Origin: Candidatus Methylomirabilota bacterium
GTDB lineage: Bacteria; Methylomirabilota; Methylomirabilia; Rokubacteriales; CSP1-6
Assembly (NCBI GenBank): GCA_035709005.1
Contig: DASTFB010000003.1
Span: 1 to 33,716 of the forward strand
Direction: 5' to 3'
DNA: 33,716 bases
Within the stretch, counting starts at the first letter, position 1. Each line of letters opens with the position of its first letter. This document shows positions 9,246 to 16,354 of this stretch, piece after piece. The notes below the pieces were generated by a model. The model saw only the letters and a list, made by a program, of their open reading frames with translations. It was not told the DNA's origin and did not search any database. The position numbers and the translations under genes are program-made.

Positions 9246-10113
9246 GGCGGCCGCTCCAGTGCCGGCAGACCGCGCGCAGGCCGCACGGCTCGCACACGAC
9301 CGGGTCCCGCCGATCGCGGCAGTCGCCCGACATGCGCTTGTGGCAGAGGGCGAAGTCGTACTTCACCGGATCGGCGGCATCGATCGCCGCCAGCCGCGCG
9401 GTGATCTCCTCGGCCATCCGCCACGTGCGCGAGCGGCGTCGGGTCAGCCCGATGGCCCGGCTCATGTTCTCCACATGCGTGTCGACGGGCATCAGCAGCC
9501 TCGACGGCGCCATGGACGTCCACAGCCCGAAGTCGGGAGGCGCCCGCCGCACCATCCAGCGGAGGAACAGGTGCCATCGCTTGCACGGCCCTCCGGCAGA
9601 GGGCAGCGGAAAGAGATGGCGATAGCCGCGGGACAGCCGCCCGCGTGGGAACAGCGATCTCACCTCGGCGTCGAGAAACGCGCGGGCGAACCGTTCCAGC
9701 CCGGGTCCGATGGGCCCCTGGCCGTCGCCGTCGCCGGCCGCGAAGCACTTCTCGAGCGTGCCGTGGCGGGCGAGGATCTCCCGCGCGGCCACGCAGAAGG
9801 CCACGAGGTCCCGCGGCCGGTTGAACCGATAGTGGAAGCGCGCGAAGCGTGGCCCATCGCGGACGGGGTCGAACTCCGCGACGAAGGCGGCCGGCGACGG
9901 CCCCATGACCGCCAGCACGTCGTGTAGCTGGCGGGCGAACAGGTCGACGCGCCCGTAGGCCAGACAGGCGGTGAGCAAGGCCACGATCTCGCGGTCGACG
10001 GGATCGGGATAGCGGAGGGGGAACTGGATGGCATCGCGGTCGACACGGGCGCCGTAATCGAACTCGCGATAGAGCCGCTCGAGTGGCTCGCGCAGCGCGC
10101 CGGCTCGGCTCAT
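9238..10113 (-). CDS. TIGR02757 family protein with endonuclease III-like Asp and Cys cluster
   Basis: The 291-residue product matches TIGR02757, a family of unassigned function. Features visible here recall HhH-GPD DNA glycosylases: LMPVDTHVENMSRAIGL with Asp211 sits like the catalytic Asp of endonuclease III, and four cysteines near the C-terminus (265, 274, 277, 283) are spaced C-X8-C-X2-C-X5-C, close to the C-X6-C-X2-C-X5-C iron-sulfur loop of Nth/MutY. I do not see the helix-hairpin-helix with its catalytic Lys, so activity may differ. The ATG at 10113 is preferred because residues upstream are low-complexity and would run over nadX. It heads the leftward gene series and is divergent from nadX with about 35 bases between starts. 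Confidence 0.82.
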   Translation of the reverse strand: MSRAGALREPLERLYREFDYGARVDRDAIQFPLRYPDPVDREIVALLTACLAYGRVDLFARQLHDVLAVMGPSPAAFVAEFDPVRDGPRFARFHYRFNRPRDLVAFCVAAREILARHGTLEKCFAAGDGDGQGPIGPGLERFARAFLDAEVRSLFPRGRLSRGYRHLFPLPSAGGPCKRWHLFLRWMVRRAPPDFGLWTSMAPSRLLMPVDTHVENMSRAIGLTRRRSRTWRMAEEITARLAAIDAADPVKYDFALCHKRMSGDCRDRRDPVVCEPCGLRAVCRHWSGRRA

Positions 10114-10129
10114 TCGCCGCACTGCCGGG

Positions 10130-10139
10130 ATGATATCAT
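10130..10139. promoter_or_regulatory. Symmetrical -10 element between the divergent TIGR02757 and nadX genes
   Basis: The perfect palindrome ATGATATCAT gives TATCAT (5/6 to the -10 consensus) on both strands. On the plus strand TATCAT ends 8 bases before the nadX GTG at 10148. On the minus strand it ends 16 bases before the TIGR02757 ATG at 10113. Shared symmetrical -10 elements are known to drive divergent transcription. Clear -35 hexamers are absent on both sides. Confidence 0.35.
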
Positions 10140-10147
10140 GGCGCCCC

Positions 10148-10957
10148 GTGGACAAACCGCGAAACGTCGGCGTCGTGGGGCTCGGTGTCATCGGGCGTGC
10201 CGTGTGCCGCGCGCTGGACACCGGGATCGCCGGCCTCCGGCTCGCGGGCGGGCTCGCCCGCGACCGCGGTCGCGCCGAAGCCTTCCTGGCCGGGTTGGGC
10301 GGCCAGCCGCCGTTCCTGCCGCTCGACGATCTCATCGCCGCGGCCGACGTCGTGCTCGAAGCCTCCACCCAGGCGCACCTCGAGGAGATCGCCCCCAAAG
10401 CGCTGGGCGCCGGCCGCGATCTGATTGTGCTCTCCTGCGGCGGTCTGCTCGGTCACCCCGAGTGGATCGCCCTGGCCGAAGCCAACGGCGGTCGGATCTA
10501 CGTGCCCTCGGGCGCCATCGCCGGCCTCGACGGGGTCAAAGGAGCCCGGGTCGGCGCGGTGACGTCGGTGACGATGGAGACCCGCAAGCCCCCACGTGGG
10601 CTGGCCGGCGCGCCCTGGATCGAGCAACAGAAGATCGATCTCGAGGCCATCACCGCCGAGACGCTCATCTTCGAGGGGCCGGCCACGCAGGCGTGCCGCG
10701 CCTTCCCGGCCAACGTCAACGTCGTGGCCGCGCTCTCTCTCGCCGGGATCGGCCCGGACAGAACACGGATCCGGATCTACGCCGTCCCCGGCCTGACCCG
10801 GAACACCCACCGCGTGACCATCGAGGGCGAGTTCGGCCGCCTGGCCGTCGAGATCGCGAACGTTCCCTCGGAGAATCCCCGAACCGGCAAGCTCTCCGCA
10901 CTCTCCACGATCGCCCTCCTCCGCGACCTCGCCGCCCCCCTCCGCGTCGGCACATAG
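10148..10957 (+). CDS. nadX: L-aspartate dehydrogenase
   Basis: The 269-residue product matches NadX, which oxidises L-aspartate to iminoaspartate with NAD(P) and feeds NadA in NAD synthesis, replacing the oxidase NadB. The N-terminal Rossmann motif is GLGVIG at 11-16. The later segments ACRAFPANVNVVAALSLAGIG and RNTHRVTIEGEFG, with its conserved His, are typical of the C-terminal catalytic domain, and the end NPRTGKLSALSTIALLR is a family hallmark. The GTG at 10148 gives the natural NadX N-terminus. An ATG at 10130 is in frame but would lie inside the probable -10 element. nadA and nadC are not adjacent, so the gene stands alone. Some members act in poly-hydroxyalkanoate or amino acid metabolism instead. 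Confidence 0.88.
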   Translation: MDKPRNVGVVGLGVIGRAVCRALDTGIAGLRLAGGLARDRGRAEAFLAGLGGQPPFLPLDDLIAAADVVLEASTQAHLEEIAPKALGAGRDLIVLSCGGLLGHPEWIALAEANGGRIYVPSGAIAGLDGVKGARVGAVTSVTMETRKPPRGLAGAPWIEQQKIDLEAITAETLIFEGPATQACRAFPANVNVVAALSLAGIGPDRTRIRIYAVPGLTRNTHRVTIEGEFGRLAVEIANVPSENPRTGKLSALSTIALLRDLAAPLRVGT

Positions 10958-10960
10958 ACA

Positions 10961-10996
10961 GGGCACGGGCACCCGGGCTTCGCCACGCCCGTGCCC
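10961..10996. terminator. Hairpin just downstream of nadX
   Basis: Perfect 10-base arms GGGCACGGGC (10961-10970) and GCCCGTGCCC (10987-10996) enclose a 16-base loop, starting three bases after the nadX stop. There is no T-run after it, so it is either a weak intrinsic terminator or a transcript-end stabiliser. A further short hairpin with 6-base arms lies at 11073-11088. The rest of 10997-11115 shows nothing else I can name. Confidence 0.45.
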
Positions 10997-11115
10997 CGCC
11001 GAGACCACACGGGTCGGCCAGTTTCGCAAGCCGATCCGAGTCGCGACTACCGCGTTCAGCCGAGCGCCGCCCCCGCCGGCTTCGGCGGTTGCTGCTCGCT
11101 GGCCTGCCCTGATCA

Positions 11116-11250
11116 GGGGGCGTGGGGGTGGGAGATCCTGTGAGACCCGTTTCCCTGGCGTAGTGAGCCCTCGCGAATGGATGGTGAAACGCCACCCGTC
11201 CCCCGCCACCGCGCTCGTGGTCTCACAGGGTCTCCCACCCCCGCGCCCCC
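11116..11250. repeat. Long imperfect inverted repeat (32-base arms) in the nadX-trxB gap
   Basis: The arm at 11116-11147 and the arm at 11219-11250 are reverse complements except at two positions, separated by 71 bases. At both exceptions the plus-strand RNA would form a G.U pair, so a plus-strand transcript folds into an unbroken 32-pair stem, whereas a minus-strand transcript would have two A.C mismatches. The 71-base interior contains a smaller pairing, TGGCGT (11156-11161) with ACGCCA (11189-11194). It lies between convergent genes and carries no coding sequence I can support. It may be a structured RNA, a double-sided transcription barrier or a remnant of a small palindromic mobile element. 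No target-site duplication is seen. Confidence 0.6.
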
Positions 11251-11272
11251 ACGACCGTGGACGGGCCGCGAG

Positions 11273-12208
11273 CTAGTGCGGCTGGGTGGCCTCCAGGTAG
11301 CGCTCGGCCTCCAGCGCGGCCATGCACCCGCTGCCCGCAGCCGTCACGGCCTGCCGGAACGTGAAGTCCTGGACGTCGCCCGCGGCGAAGACGCCCGGCA
11401 CCGAGGTCTGGGTCGTGCCCGGCACCACCTTGACGTAGCCGTTGGGGAGCAGGTCCACCTGCCCCTGGAGGATCCGGGTGTTCGGCTCGTGGCCGATGGC
11501 GATGAAGAGCCCGTCGACGGCCCGCTCCGACCGCTCTCCGGTCTGAACATTGCGCAGGCGCACTCCGGTGACCTTGCCCTTGGCCGGATCCATCACGTCT
11601 TCCACGGCGCTGTTCCAGATGAACTCGATCTTGGGATTCTTGAGGGCGCGTTCCTGCATGATCTTGGACGCGCGCAGCGCGTCCCGCCGATGCACCACGC
11701 TGACCCTCCGCCCCAGCCGGGAGAGATAGAGCGCCTCCTCCATCGCCGAGTCACCGCCGCCCACGACCATGATGTCCTGGTCTTTGAAGAAGAACCCGTC
11801 ACAGGTGGCACAGGTCGACACGCCGCGTCCCATCAGCCCCATCTCGGCGGGCAATCCCAGCAGCTTGGCGGTAGCGCCGGTGGCGATGATGACCGTATGG
11901 CCCTCATACTCGGTATCGCCCACCTTCACCACCAGGGGCCGGCGGGTGAAATCGACCGCGGTGACGTCCTCCGCGATCATCTCGGTCCCGAACCGCTCCG
12001 CCTGCTTGCGGAAGGCTTCCATGAGGTCGGGCCCCATCAGGCCGTCGACGAAGCCGGGGTAGTTCTCGACGAGCGTGGTGAGCATCAGCTGCCCTCCGGC
12101 TTGCACGCCCGTGAAGAGGAGGGGCGCCAGGTTGGCGCGAGCCGCGTAGATGGCCGCCGTGTAGCCGGCGGGCCCCGAACCGACGATGATCACCTTGCGC
12201 ACGGTCAT
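11273..12208 (-). CDS. trxB: Thioredoxin reductase
   Basis: The 311-residue product is a low-molecular-weight thioredoxin reductase, which passes electrons from NADPH through FAD to thioredoxin. The FAD-binding motif GSGPAGY is at 10-16, the redox pair is Cys133-Ala-Thr-Cys136, the NADPH motif GGGDSA lies at 150-155, and the C-terminal FAD contact GVFAAGDVQD is present. Length and order are standard. The ATG at 12208 is chosen because a GGAGGAG ribosome-binding site lies upstream and the Rossmann strand follows at once; a start eight codons earlier is possible. It ends the leftward glycolate-oxidase series, 26 bases after the HAD gene. No thioredoxin gene is adjacent. Confidence 0.95.
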   Translation of the reverse strand: MTVRKVIIVGSGPAGYTAAIYAARANLAPLLFTGVQAGGQLMLTTLVENYPGFVDGLMGPDLMEAFRKQAERFGTEMIAEDVTAVDFTRRPLVVKVGDTEYEGHTVIIATGATAKLLGLPAEMGLMGRGVSTCATCDGFFFKDQDIMVVGGGDSAMEEALYLSRLGRRVSVVHRRDALRASKIMQERALKNPKIEFIWNSAVEDVMDPAKGKVTGVRLRNVQTGERSERAVDGLFIAIGHEPNTRILQGQVDLLPNGYVKVVPGTTQTSVPGVFAAGDVQDFTFRQAVTAAGSGCMAALEAERYLEATQPH

Positions 12209-12234
12209 GCCGTCACTCCTCCGTCTCCTCACCG

Positions 12235-13002
12235 TTAGATGCGTCTCTGGCCGCCCAGGATACCGCGCAGCTCACCCAGGTCGCGGATCTCGAATTCGGG
12301 CGGCGCGACGCCGGATGGCAGCGCCCCGCCGCCGGGATTGAGCCAGACGGCATGCATGCCGATCCGCTGGGCGCCGAGCACGTCGATGTCCGCGCGGTCT
12401 CCCACGAACAGCGCCTCGGTCGGCGACAGCCCGAGCCGATTCAGGGCCACTTCGAAGATCGCCGGCGCCGGCTTGCGCCAGCCCACGGCGTCGGAGACCA
12501 CGACCGCCTCGAACAGGTCCGCCACTCCCGCCGCTTCCAGAATCCCGATCGCGGTGGGGGTGTAGTCGAAGTTCGAGACGACGGCCAGGCGGTACCGCCC
12601 GGCCAGGTCGACCAGCAGCTGTCCGTGTGGCGCGGGGAACTCCGCAGCCCGGCTCAGCCCCCGCCGGTGCGTCTCCACGAGCTGGTGCACCACGTCGCCG
12701 GGGCACACCCCCGGATCCAGGCCGAGATAGCGCAAGAGACACGCGAATCGCTCGGGCGCGGCGACCTCACGGTGATCGATCGCGCGCAGCCGCTCGGCTT
12801 CCTGCCAGCTCGCCAGCAGGGCATTGTAGAGCGCCTCCAGGGTGACCCCGGGCGCCCACGTCGTCAGGATGGGGTGGAGCTCGCCGACGGTGGAGCGCAC
12901 GACCCGTCCGTTCACCGCTACTGCGGGCAGCCGCTCGCGGTCGAACCGGACGAGGGTGTCGAAGAGATCGAAGAGCACGGCCCGGTACGCCCGTCCGCTC
13001 AT
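12235..13002 (-). CDS. HAD-IA family hydrolase with altered motif I (D-x-F)
   Basis: The 255-residue product has the four HAD motifs with a C1 cap after the first. Motif I is FDLFDTLV, with the nucleophile Asp12; the position of the second Asp, the acid/base of phosphatases, is Phe14. Motif II is Ser143-Asn144, motif III is Lys177 in KPAPAIF, and motif IV is GDRADID (202-207). Loss of the second Asp is typical of haloacid dehalogenases, but motif IV is the ordinary phosphatase kind, so the reaction is unclear. The gene overlaps the DUF2203 stop by four bases (ATGA) and is part of the glycolate oxidase series. This invites a phosphoglycolate phosphatase reading, but motif I speaks against it. 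Confidence 0.85.
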   Translation of the reverse strand: MSGRAYRAVLFDLFDTLVRFDRERLPAVAVNGRVVRSTVGELHPILTTWAPGVTLEALYNALLASWQEAERLRAIDHREVAAPERFACLLRYLGLDPGVCPGDVVHQLVETHRRGLSRAAEFPAPHGQLLVDLAGRYRLAVVSNFDYTPTAIGILEAAGVADLFEAVVVSDAVGWRKPAPAIFEVALNRLGLSPTEALFVGDRADIDVLGAQRIGMHAVWLNPGGGALPSGVAPPEFEIRDLGELRGILGGQRRI

Positions 13003-13412
13003 AGCGCCTTGCGGCTGGCGTAGCCCTCGTCCAGGCCATGCCAGAACCGGATCTCACGCTCGCCGTATTTCCAGCAGAGATTGACCACGCGCCCGTCGCG
13101 CAGGTGGGCGAAGTCGACCAGTCCCAGGTCGAGATCTTTGGGGACGCCCCCCAGCGCCGCGATGCGGTCGAGCCCCTCCTTGACCTGCCCGCCCAGCCGC
13201 TGCAGGCGTTCGCGCATCGTCCGCCACTGTTCGCGGTCGACGAGCCCGCCGCCGACCAGGCTGATCCGTCGCTGATCGTCCTGCATCTCCTCGCCGAGCG
13301 CCCTGGCCTCCGCGTGGGCCCGCCGGACATCGTCCATGATCCCGGTGAGCGCCGGGATCAGCGCCTCCACCTCGGCCGGCGAGAAGTACCGGTCAGCCAC
13401 GGATCGGGGCAT
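12999..13412 (-). CDS. DUF2203 family protein
   Basis: The 137-residue product has the DUF2203 signature: an opening RYFSPAEVEALIPAL, a heptad-rich helical middle (about 25-85), then GGVPKDLDLGLVDF, and the hallmark VNLCWKYGEREIRFWHGLDEG near the C-terminus. The family is soluble, small and of unknown function. The ATG at 13412 lacks a good ribosome-binding site; a GTG four codons on is a possible alternative start. It sits between a cupin (30-base gap) and a HAD hydrolase (four-base overlap), in the run that begins with glcD. Confidence 0.85.
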   Translation of the reverse strand: MPRSVADRYFSPAEVEALIPALTGIMDDVRRAHAEARALGEEMQDDQRRISLVGGGLVDREQWRTMRERLQRLGGQVKEGLDRIAALGGVPKDLDLGLVDFAHLRDGRVVNLCWKYGEREIRFWHGLDEGYASRKAL

Positions 13413-13442
13413 CCCAGACGGCGACGCGCGCCTCCCGGCCGC

Positions 13443-13766
13443 TCATGCGTGGCGCGGGGGAGGCGTGACGACGACGAGGGCCAGGAGCGGCTCGGTGCCG
13501 GCGTTGGCCAGCCCGTGGGCGGCGCCGGCCGGCGCCACCACCGCCTCACCGGCCTCGACGATCTCCTCGCGGTCGCCGAGCACCACGCGGCCCCGGCCCT
13601 CGAGCACGAAATAGATCTTGTCCTGATCCGGATGGGTGTGGGGCTTCTGCTCCTGGCCGGGGGCGAGACAGTAGAGGTCGAGCTGCGCCCGGGCGGTCGT
13701 GGCCAGCGCGATACGGGCCATCTTGTCCGGATTGACGGTGGCGTGATCTCTGACGCGAATCTTCAT
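13443..13766 (-). CDS. Small cupin-domain protein
   Basis: The 107-residue product is a single cupin barrel. Metal-ligand candidates are His43 and His45 in KPHTHPDQDK, an acidic residue at 47 or 49 where Glu/Gln is usual, and His84 in GAAHGLAN. The core YFVLEGRGRVVLG and EAGEAVVAPAGAAHG are typical of the two cupin motifs. Stand-alone cupins of this size may be sugar or organic-acid binding proteins, dioxygenase relatives or sensors; the sequence does not decide. Its ATG overlaps the glcF stop by four bases (ATGA), so it is made together with the glycolate oxidase subunits. Confidence 0.85.
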   Translation of the reverse strand: MKIRVRDHATVNPDKMARIALATTARAQLDLYCLAPGQEQKPHTHPDQDKIYFVLEGRGRVVLGDREEIVEAGEAVVAPAGAAHGLANAGTEPLLALVVVTPPPRHA

Positions 13767-15037
13767 CGTGACCTGTCTCCGGCGGCGACCGAGCGCGCCA
13801 GCAGCTGCACGGGGTGCAGCACCTCGATGTCGAGCCCCCGGGCGCGGCACCCCCGGGCGATCTGCAGCAGGCATCCCGCGTTACCCGTCACCACGATCCG
13901 GGCTCGGGTAGCGGCGATGCGGTCGACCTTTCTGTCCAGCAACCGATCGGCCAGCACCGGCTCGAGCAGATTGTAAATGCCGGCGCTCCCACAGCAGAGA
14001 TCGCTCTCGGCCAGGGGCTCGAGCCGGAGGCCAGGGATCCGCGCCAGCAGGGCCCGGGGCTCGCCGCGCAGCCGCTGGCCATGGACCAGATGACAGGGGT
14101 CGTGATACGTCGCCGTCGTGTCGAGCCGGCCCAAGGGCAGGTCGGCGTCGACGAGCAGCTGACTGACGTCGCGGACGCGCTGGGCGACGCCCGACAGCTC
14201 GACAATCCAATGGCCGTACTCCTTCATCGCCGATCCGCAGCCGGCAGCGTCGGTGACGATATGGTCGAGGTCGTCGCCGAAGGCAGCGGCCAGCGTGCGG
14301 GCCCGCCGGCGAAAAGCCTCGAGCCGGCCGCCGTGCAGCTCGAGCGCGCCGCAGCAACCCTGCTCGCCCGGCACCACGACGTCCCAGCCCGCCAGGCTGA
14401 GCAGCCGCACGCTGTCCGGGCCCACCCCGGGACAGAGGTGGCGCTGCACGCAGCCGGTGAGAAGCCCGACACGCCCGCGGCGGGCGCCCCGAGCGGGGGT
14501 GAATCGCGGCAGGCTCGCCGCCTGCGGGATATCGTCGGGCAGCAGCGCCTCCATCGCCGCCAGGCGGGGGACGAGCCGCCAGACTCCGCTGTTCCGAAAA
14601 CGGCGCCGCAGCCCCCGACCGGGCCAGCCACGAACCGCGGCCAGGGCAACGCCGATGCGACCCGGATGGGGCAGCAGCAGATAGAGCAGCCGCTCGAGGA
14701 GTCGTGGGCGGGACGTGAGGCCCTGGCGGGTCAGCTGCCCCCGCGTCTGCTCGAGGAGCGAGCCGAACGGCACCCCGGCCGGACAGGCGGTCTCGCAGGC
14801 CCGGCACGCCAGACAGAGATCCATGTGGCGAGCGAACGTCGCCGACGGCGTCAGACGGCCCTCGGCGACGGCGCGCATCAAGTAGAGGCGCCCGCGCGGG
14901 GAGTCCATCTCCTCGCCCAGCACACGATACGTCGGGCACTGCGGCAGGCAGATCCCGCAGTGGACGCAGGCGCGCAGGGCGTCGAGATCCACCGTGTCCG
15001 GCGCCGCGACGCTTGCCGGTCCCGCCGGGGACGTCAC
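13763..15037 (-). CDS. glcF: Glycolate oxidase iron-sulfur subunit GlcF
   Basis: The 424-residue product carries two [4Fe-4S] motifs near the N-terminus, Cys24-27-30-34 and Cys75-78-81-85, followed by the two Cys-rich CCG domains (GCCGALELHGG and DLCCGSAGIYN) found in GlcF and related heterodisulfide reductase-like subunits. It should carry electrons from the GlcD/GlcE flavins to the membrane quinone pool as glycolate is oxidised to glyoxylate. The GTG at 15037 overlaps the glcE stop by four bases (GTGA). A longer open frame to 15583 runs antisense-like through glcE and is rejected. D-lactate or another 2-hydroxyacid remains possible as substrate. Confidence 0.93.
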   Translation of the reverse strand: MTSPAGPASVAAPDTVDLDALRACVHCGICLPQCPTYRVLGEEMDSPRGRLYLMRAVAEGRLTPSATFARHMDLCLACRACETACPAGVPFGSLLEQTRGQLTRQGLTSRPRLLERLLYLLLPHPGRIGVALAAVRGWPGRGLRRRFRNSGVWRLVPRLAAMEALLPDDIPQAASLPRFTPARGARRGRVGLLTGCVQRHLCPGVGPDSVRLLSLAGWDVVVPGEQGCCGALELHGGRLEAFRRRARTLAAAFGDDLDHIVTDAAGCGSAMKEYGHWIVELSGVAQRVRDVSQLLVDADLPLGRLDTTATYHDPCHLVHGQRLRGEPRALLARIPGLRLEPLAESDLCCGSAGIYNLLEPVLADRLLDRKVDRIAATRARIVVTGNAGCLLQIARGCRARGLDIEVLHPVQLLARSVAAGDRSR

Positions 15038-16353
15038 AGACCGCCCACGAAGCGACCGGGGTTGAGCACGCGGCCGGGGTCGAACTCGTCTCGAAGGCGT
15101 CGCATCAGCTCGAGGGCGGCAGGCGCCACAGCGCCCCAGGGATCCACGGTTGCGCGGAGCGCTCGGGGGCCCGCCTGGACGACGACGCTGCCATCGAACC
15201 CGCCCACCGCCGCACGCAGACGCGTGACCACGCTCGCCGCGTCCTCGACGCCAGCGCCGGGCAGGAGCAGGCGTAGCGAACCACTGGCCGCGCAGCCGGC
15301 CACCCGAGGCGTGGCGCCCGAGTTCACCTCGGCGTGGGCCGCCGTGATGGCATCGAGCGTGTCGGCGATCCGGCTCGGCAGCACCCCGAGTTGCAGCACC
15401 ACCTCGCCTTCGGCCCTGGCCAGGGCGCGGTCGTAACGCGGCCAGAAGCCGTCGTCCAGCGCGACGAGGTGTCCCCCCGCCCCCCGGGCCAGCGCCTGCA
15501 AGCGGTCGGCCTCGTCGCGGACCGCGGCTTCCACGCCGGCCAGCGACACGGCGACGCCGAAGGGCGCGGGCGGCGCCTGGCACGCCCGCAGGGCCGGCTC
15601 GTTCAGCAGCTCGAGGCGCGTGGGCTCCAGCGTGGAATCGAGCACGAGCCCGATGAACGACTGGGCGGCCGCGGCCGACGGCAGGGTCGCCAGCCAGGTT
15701 CCCTCGCGGTCGGGGACCGGATGCAGCCGCAGGGTCAGCTCCACCAGCACCCCGAGCGTCCCCAGCGCGCCCACCATCAGCTTGGGCACGTCGTACCCGC
15801 TGACGGACTTCACGACGCGGGCGCCGCCCCAGGTCAGCACACCGTCGGCCTGGACGAAGCGGACGCCGAGCAGCAGGTCACGAAGTGTCCCGTAGCGCGC
15901 GCGCAGCGGCCCGTGGGCGTTGGTGGCCACGAGCCCGCCCAGCGTCCGCGTCTCCCAGCCCGGAGGATCCACGGGCAGCTGTTGACGCCGGGGACGCAGC
16001 TCTGTGGCCAGCGCCCCCGCGGACACGCCCACTTCCACGCTGACCGTCAGATCGTCGGGTTGGTAGTCCAGCACGCGGACCAGGTCCTTCGTGTCCAGCA
16101 CCAGATCGAGCCGCGCCGGCGGCGCGCCCAGATCCATCGCGGCGCCGCTTCCCCGCGGGATCACGGCCAGCCGCTCCTCCGCGGCCAACGCGAGCACGGT
16201 GGCGACCTGTTCGGCGCTGGCCGGCCTCACCACCCACCGGGGCACGCGATCATCGACGGCGGCGGCGCGTAGCGCCGCCGCATGGTCGGTGACGCGCGCG
16301 GCCCCGACGACGTCGGCGAGCGCGGCGCCGACGGACCGCATGGAGACGGCCAT
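15034..16353 (-). CDS. glcE: Glycolate oxidase FAD-binding subunit GlcE
   Basis: The 439-residue product is a PCMH-type FAD-binding protein. The FAD-binding segment VIPRGSGAAMDLG is at about 64-76, followed by the second loop with TLGGLVATNAHGPLRARYG and the typical VKSVSGYDVPKLMVGALGTLGVL. The C-terminus FDPGRVLNPGRF is shared by the GlcD/GlcE group. It is longer than E. coli GlcE (about 350 residues) but lacks the full GlcD catalytic half. The order glcD-glcE-glcF with one base between the first two and a four-base overlap to the third is the usual operon. The ATG at 16353 directly follows the glcD stop. Confidence 0.92.
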   Translation of the reverse strand: MAVSMRSVGAALADVVGAARVTDHAAALRAAAVDDRVPRWVVRPASAEQVATVLALAAEERLAVIPRGSGAAMDLGAPPARLDLVLDTKDLVRVLDYQPDDLTVSVEVGVSAGALATELRPRRQQLPVDPPGWETRTLGGLVATNAHGPLRARYGTLRDLLLGVRFVQADGVLTWGGARVVKSVSGYDVPKLMVGALGTLGVLVELTLRLHPVPDREGTWLATLPSAAAAQSFIGLVLDSTLEPTRLELLNEPALRACQAPPAPFGVAVSLAGVEAAVRDEADRLQALARGAGGHLVALDDGFWPRYDRALARAEGEVVLQLGVLPSRIADTLDAITAAHAEVNSGATPRVAGCAASGSLRLLLPGAGVEDAASVVTRLRAAVGGFDGSVVVQAGPRALRATVDPWGAVAPAALELMRRLRDEFDPGRVLNPGRFVGGL

Positions 16354-16354
16354 C

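Noticed and set aside
11116-11250. Insertion sequence or transposon with terminal repeats
   Set aside because: The interior is only 71 bases, contains no reading frame of note, and the flanks show no target-site duplication. A non-autonomous palindromic element remains possible and is kept as a finding.
12235-13002. Confident phosphoglycolate phosphatase (gph)
   Set aside because: Motif I is D-L-F rather than D-x-D, removing the usual acid/base residue, so context alone is not enough for the name.
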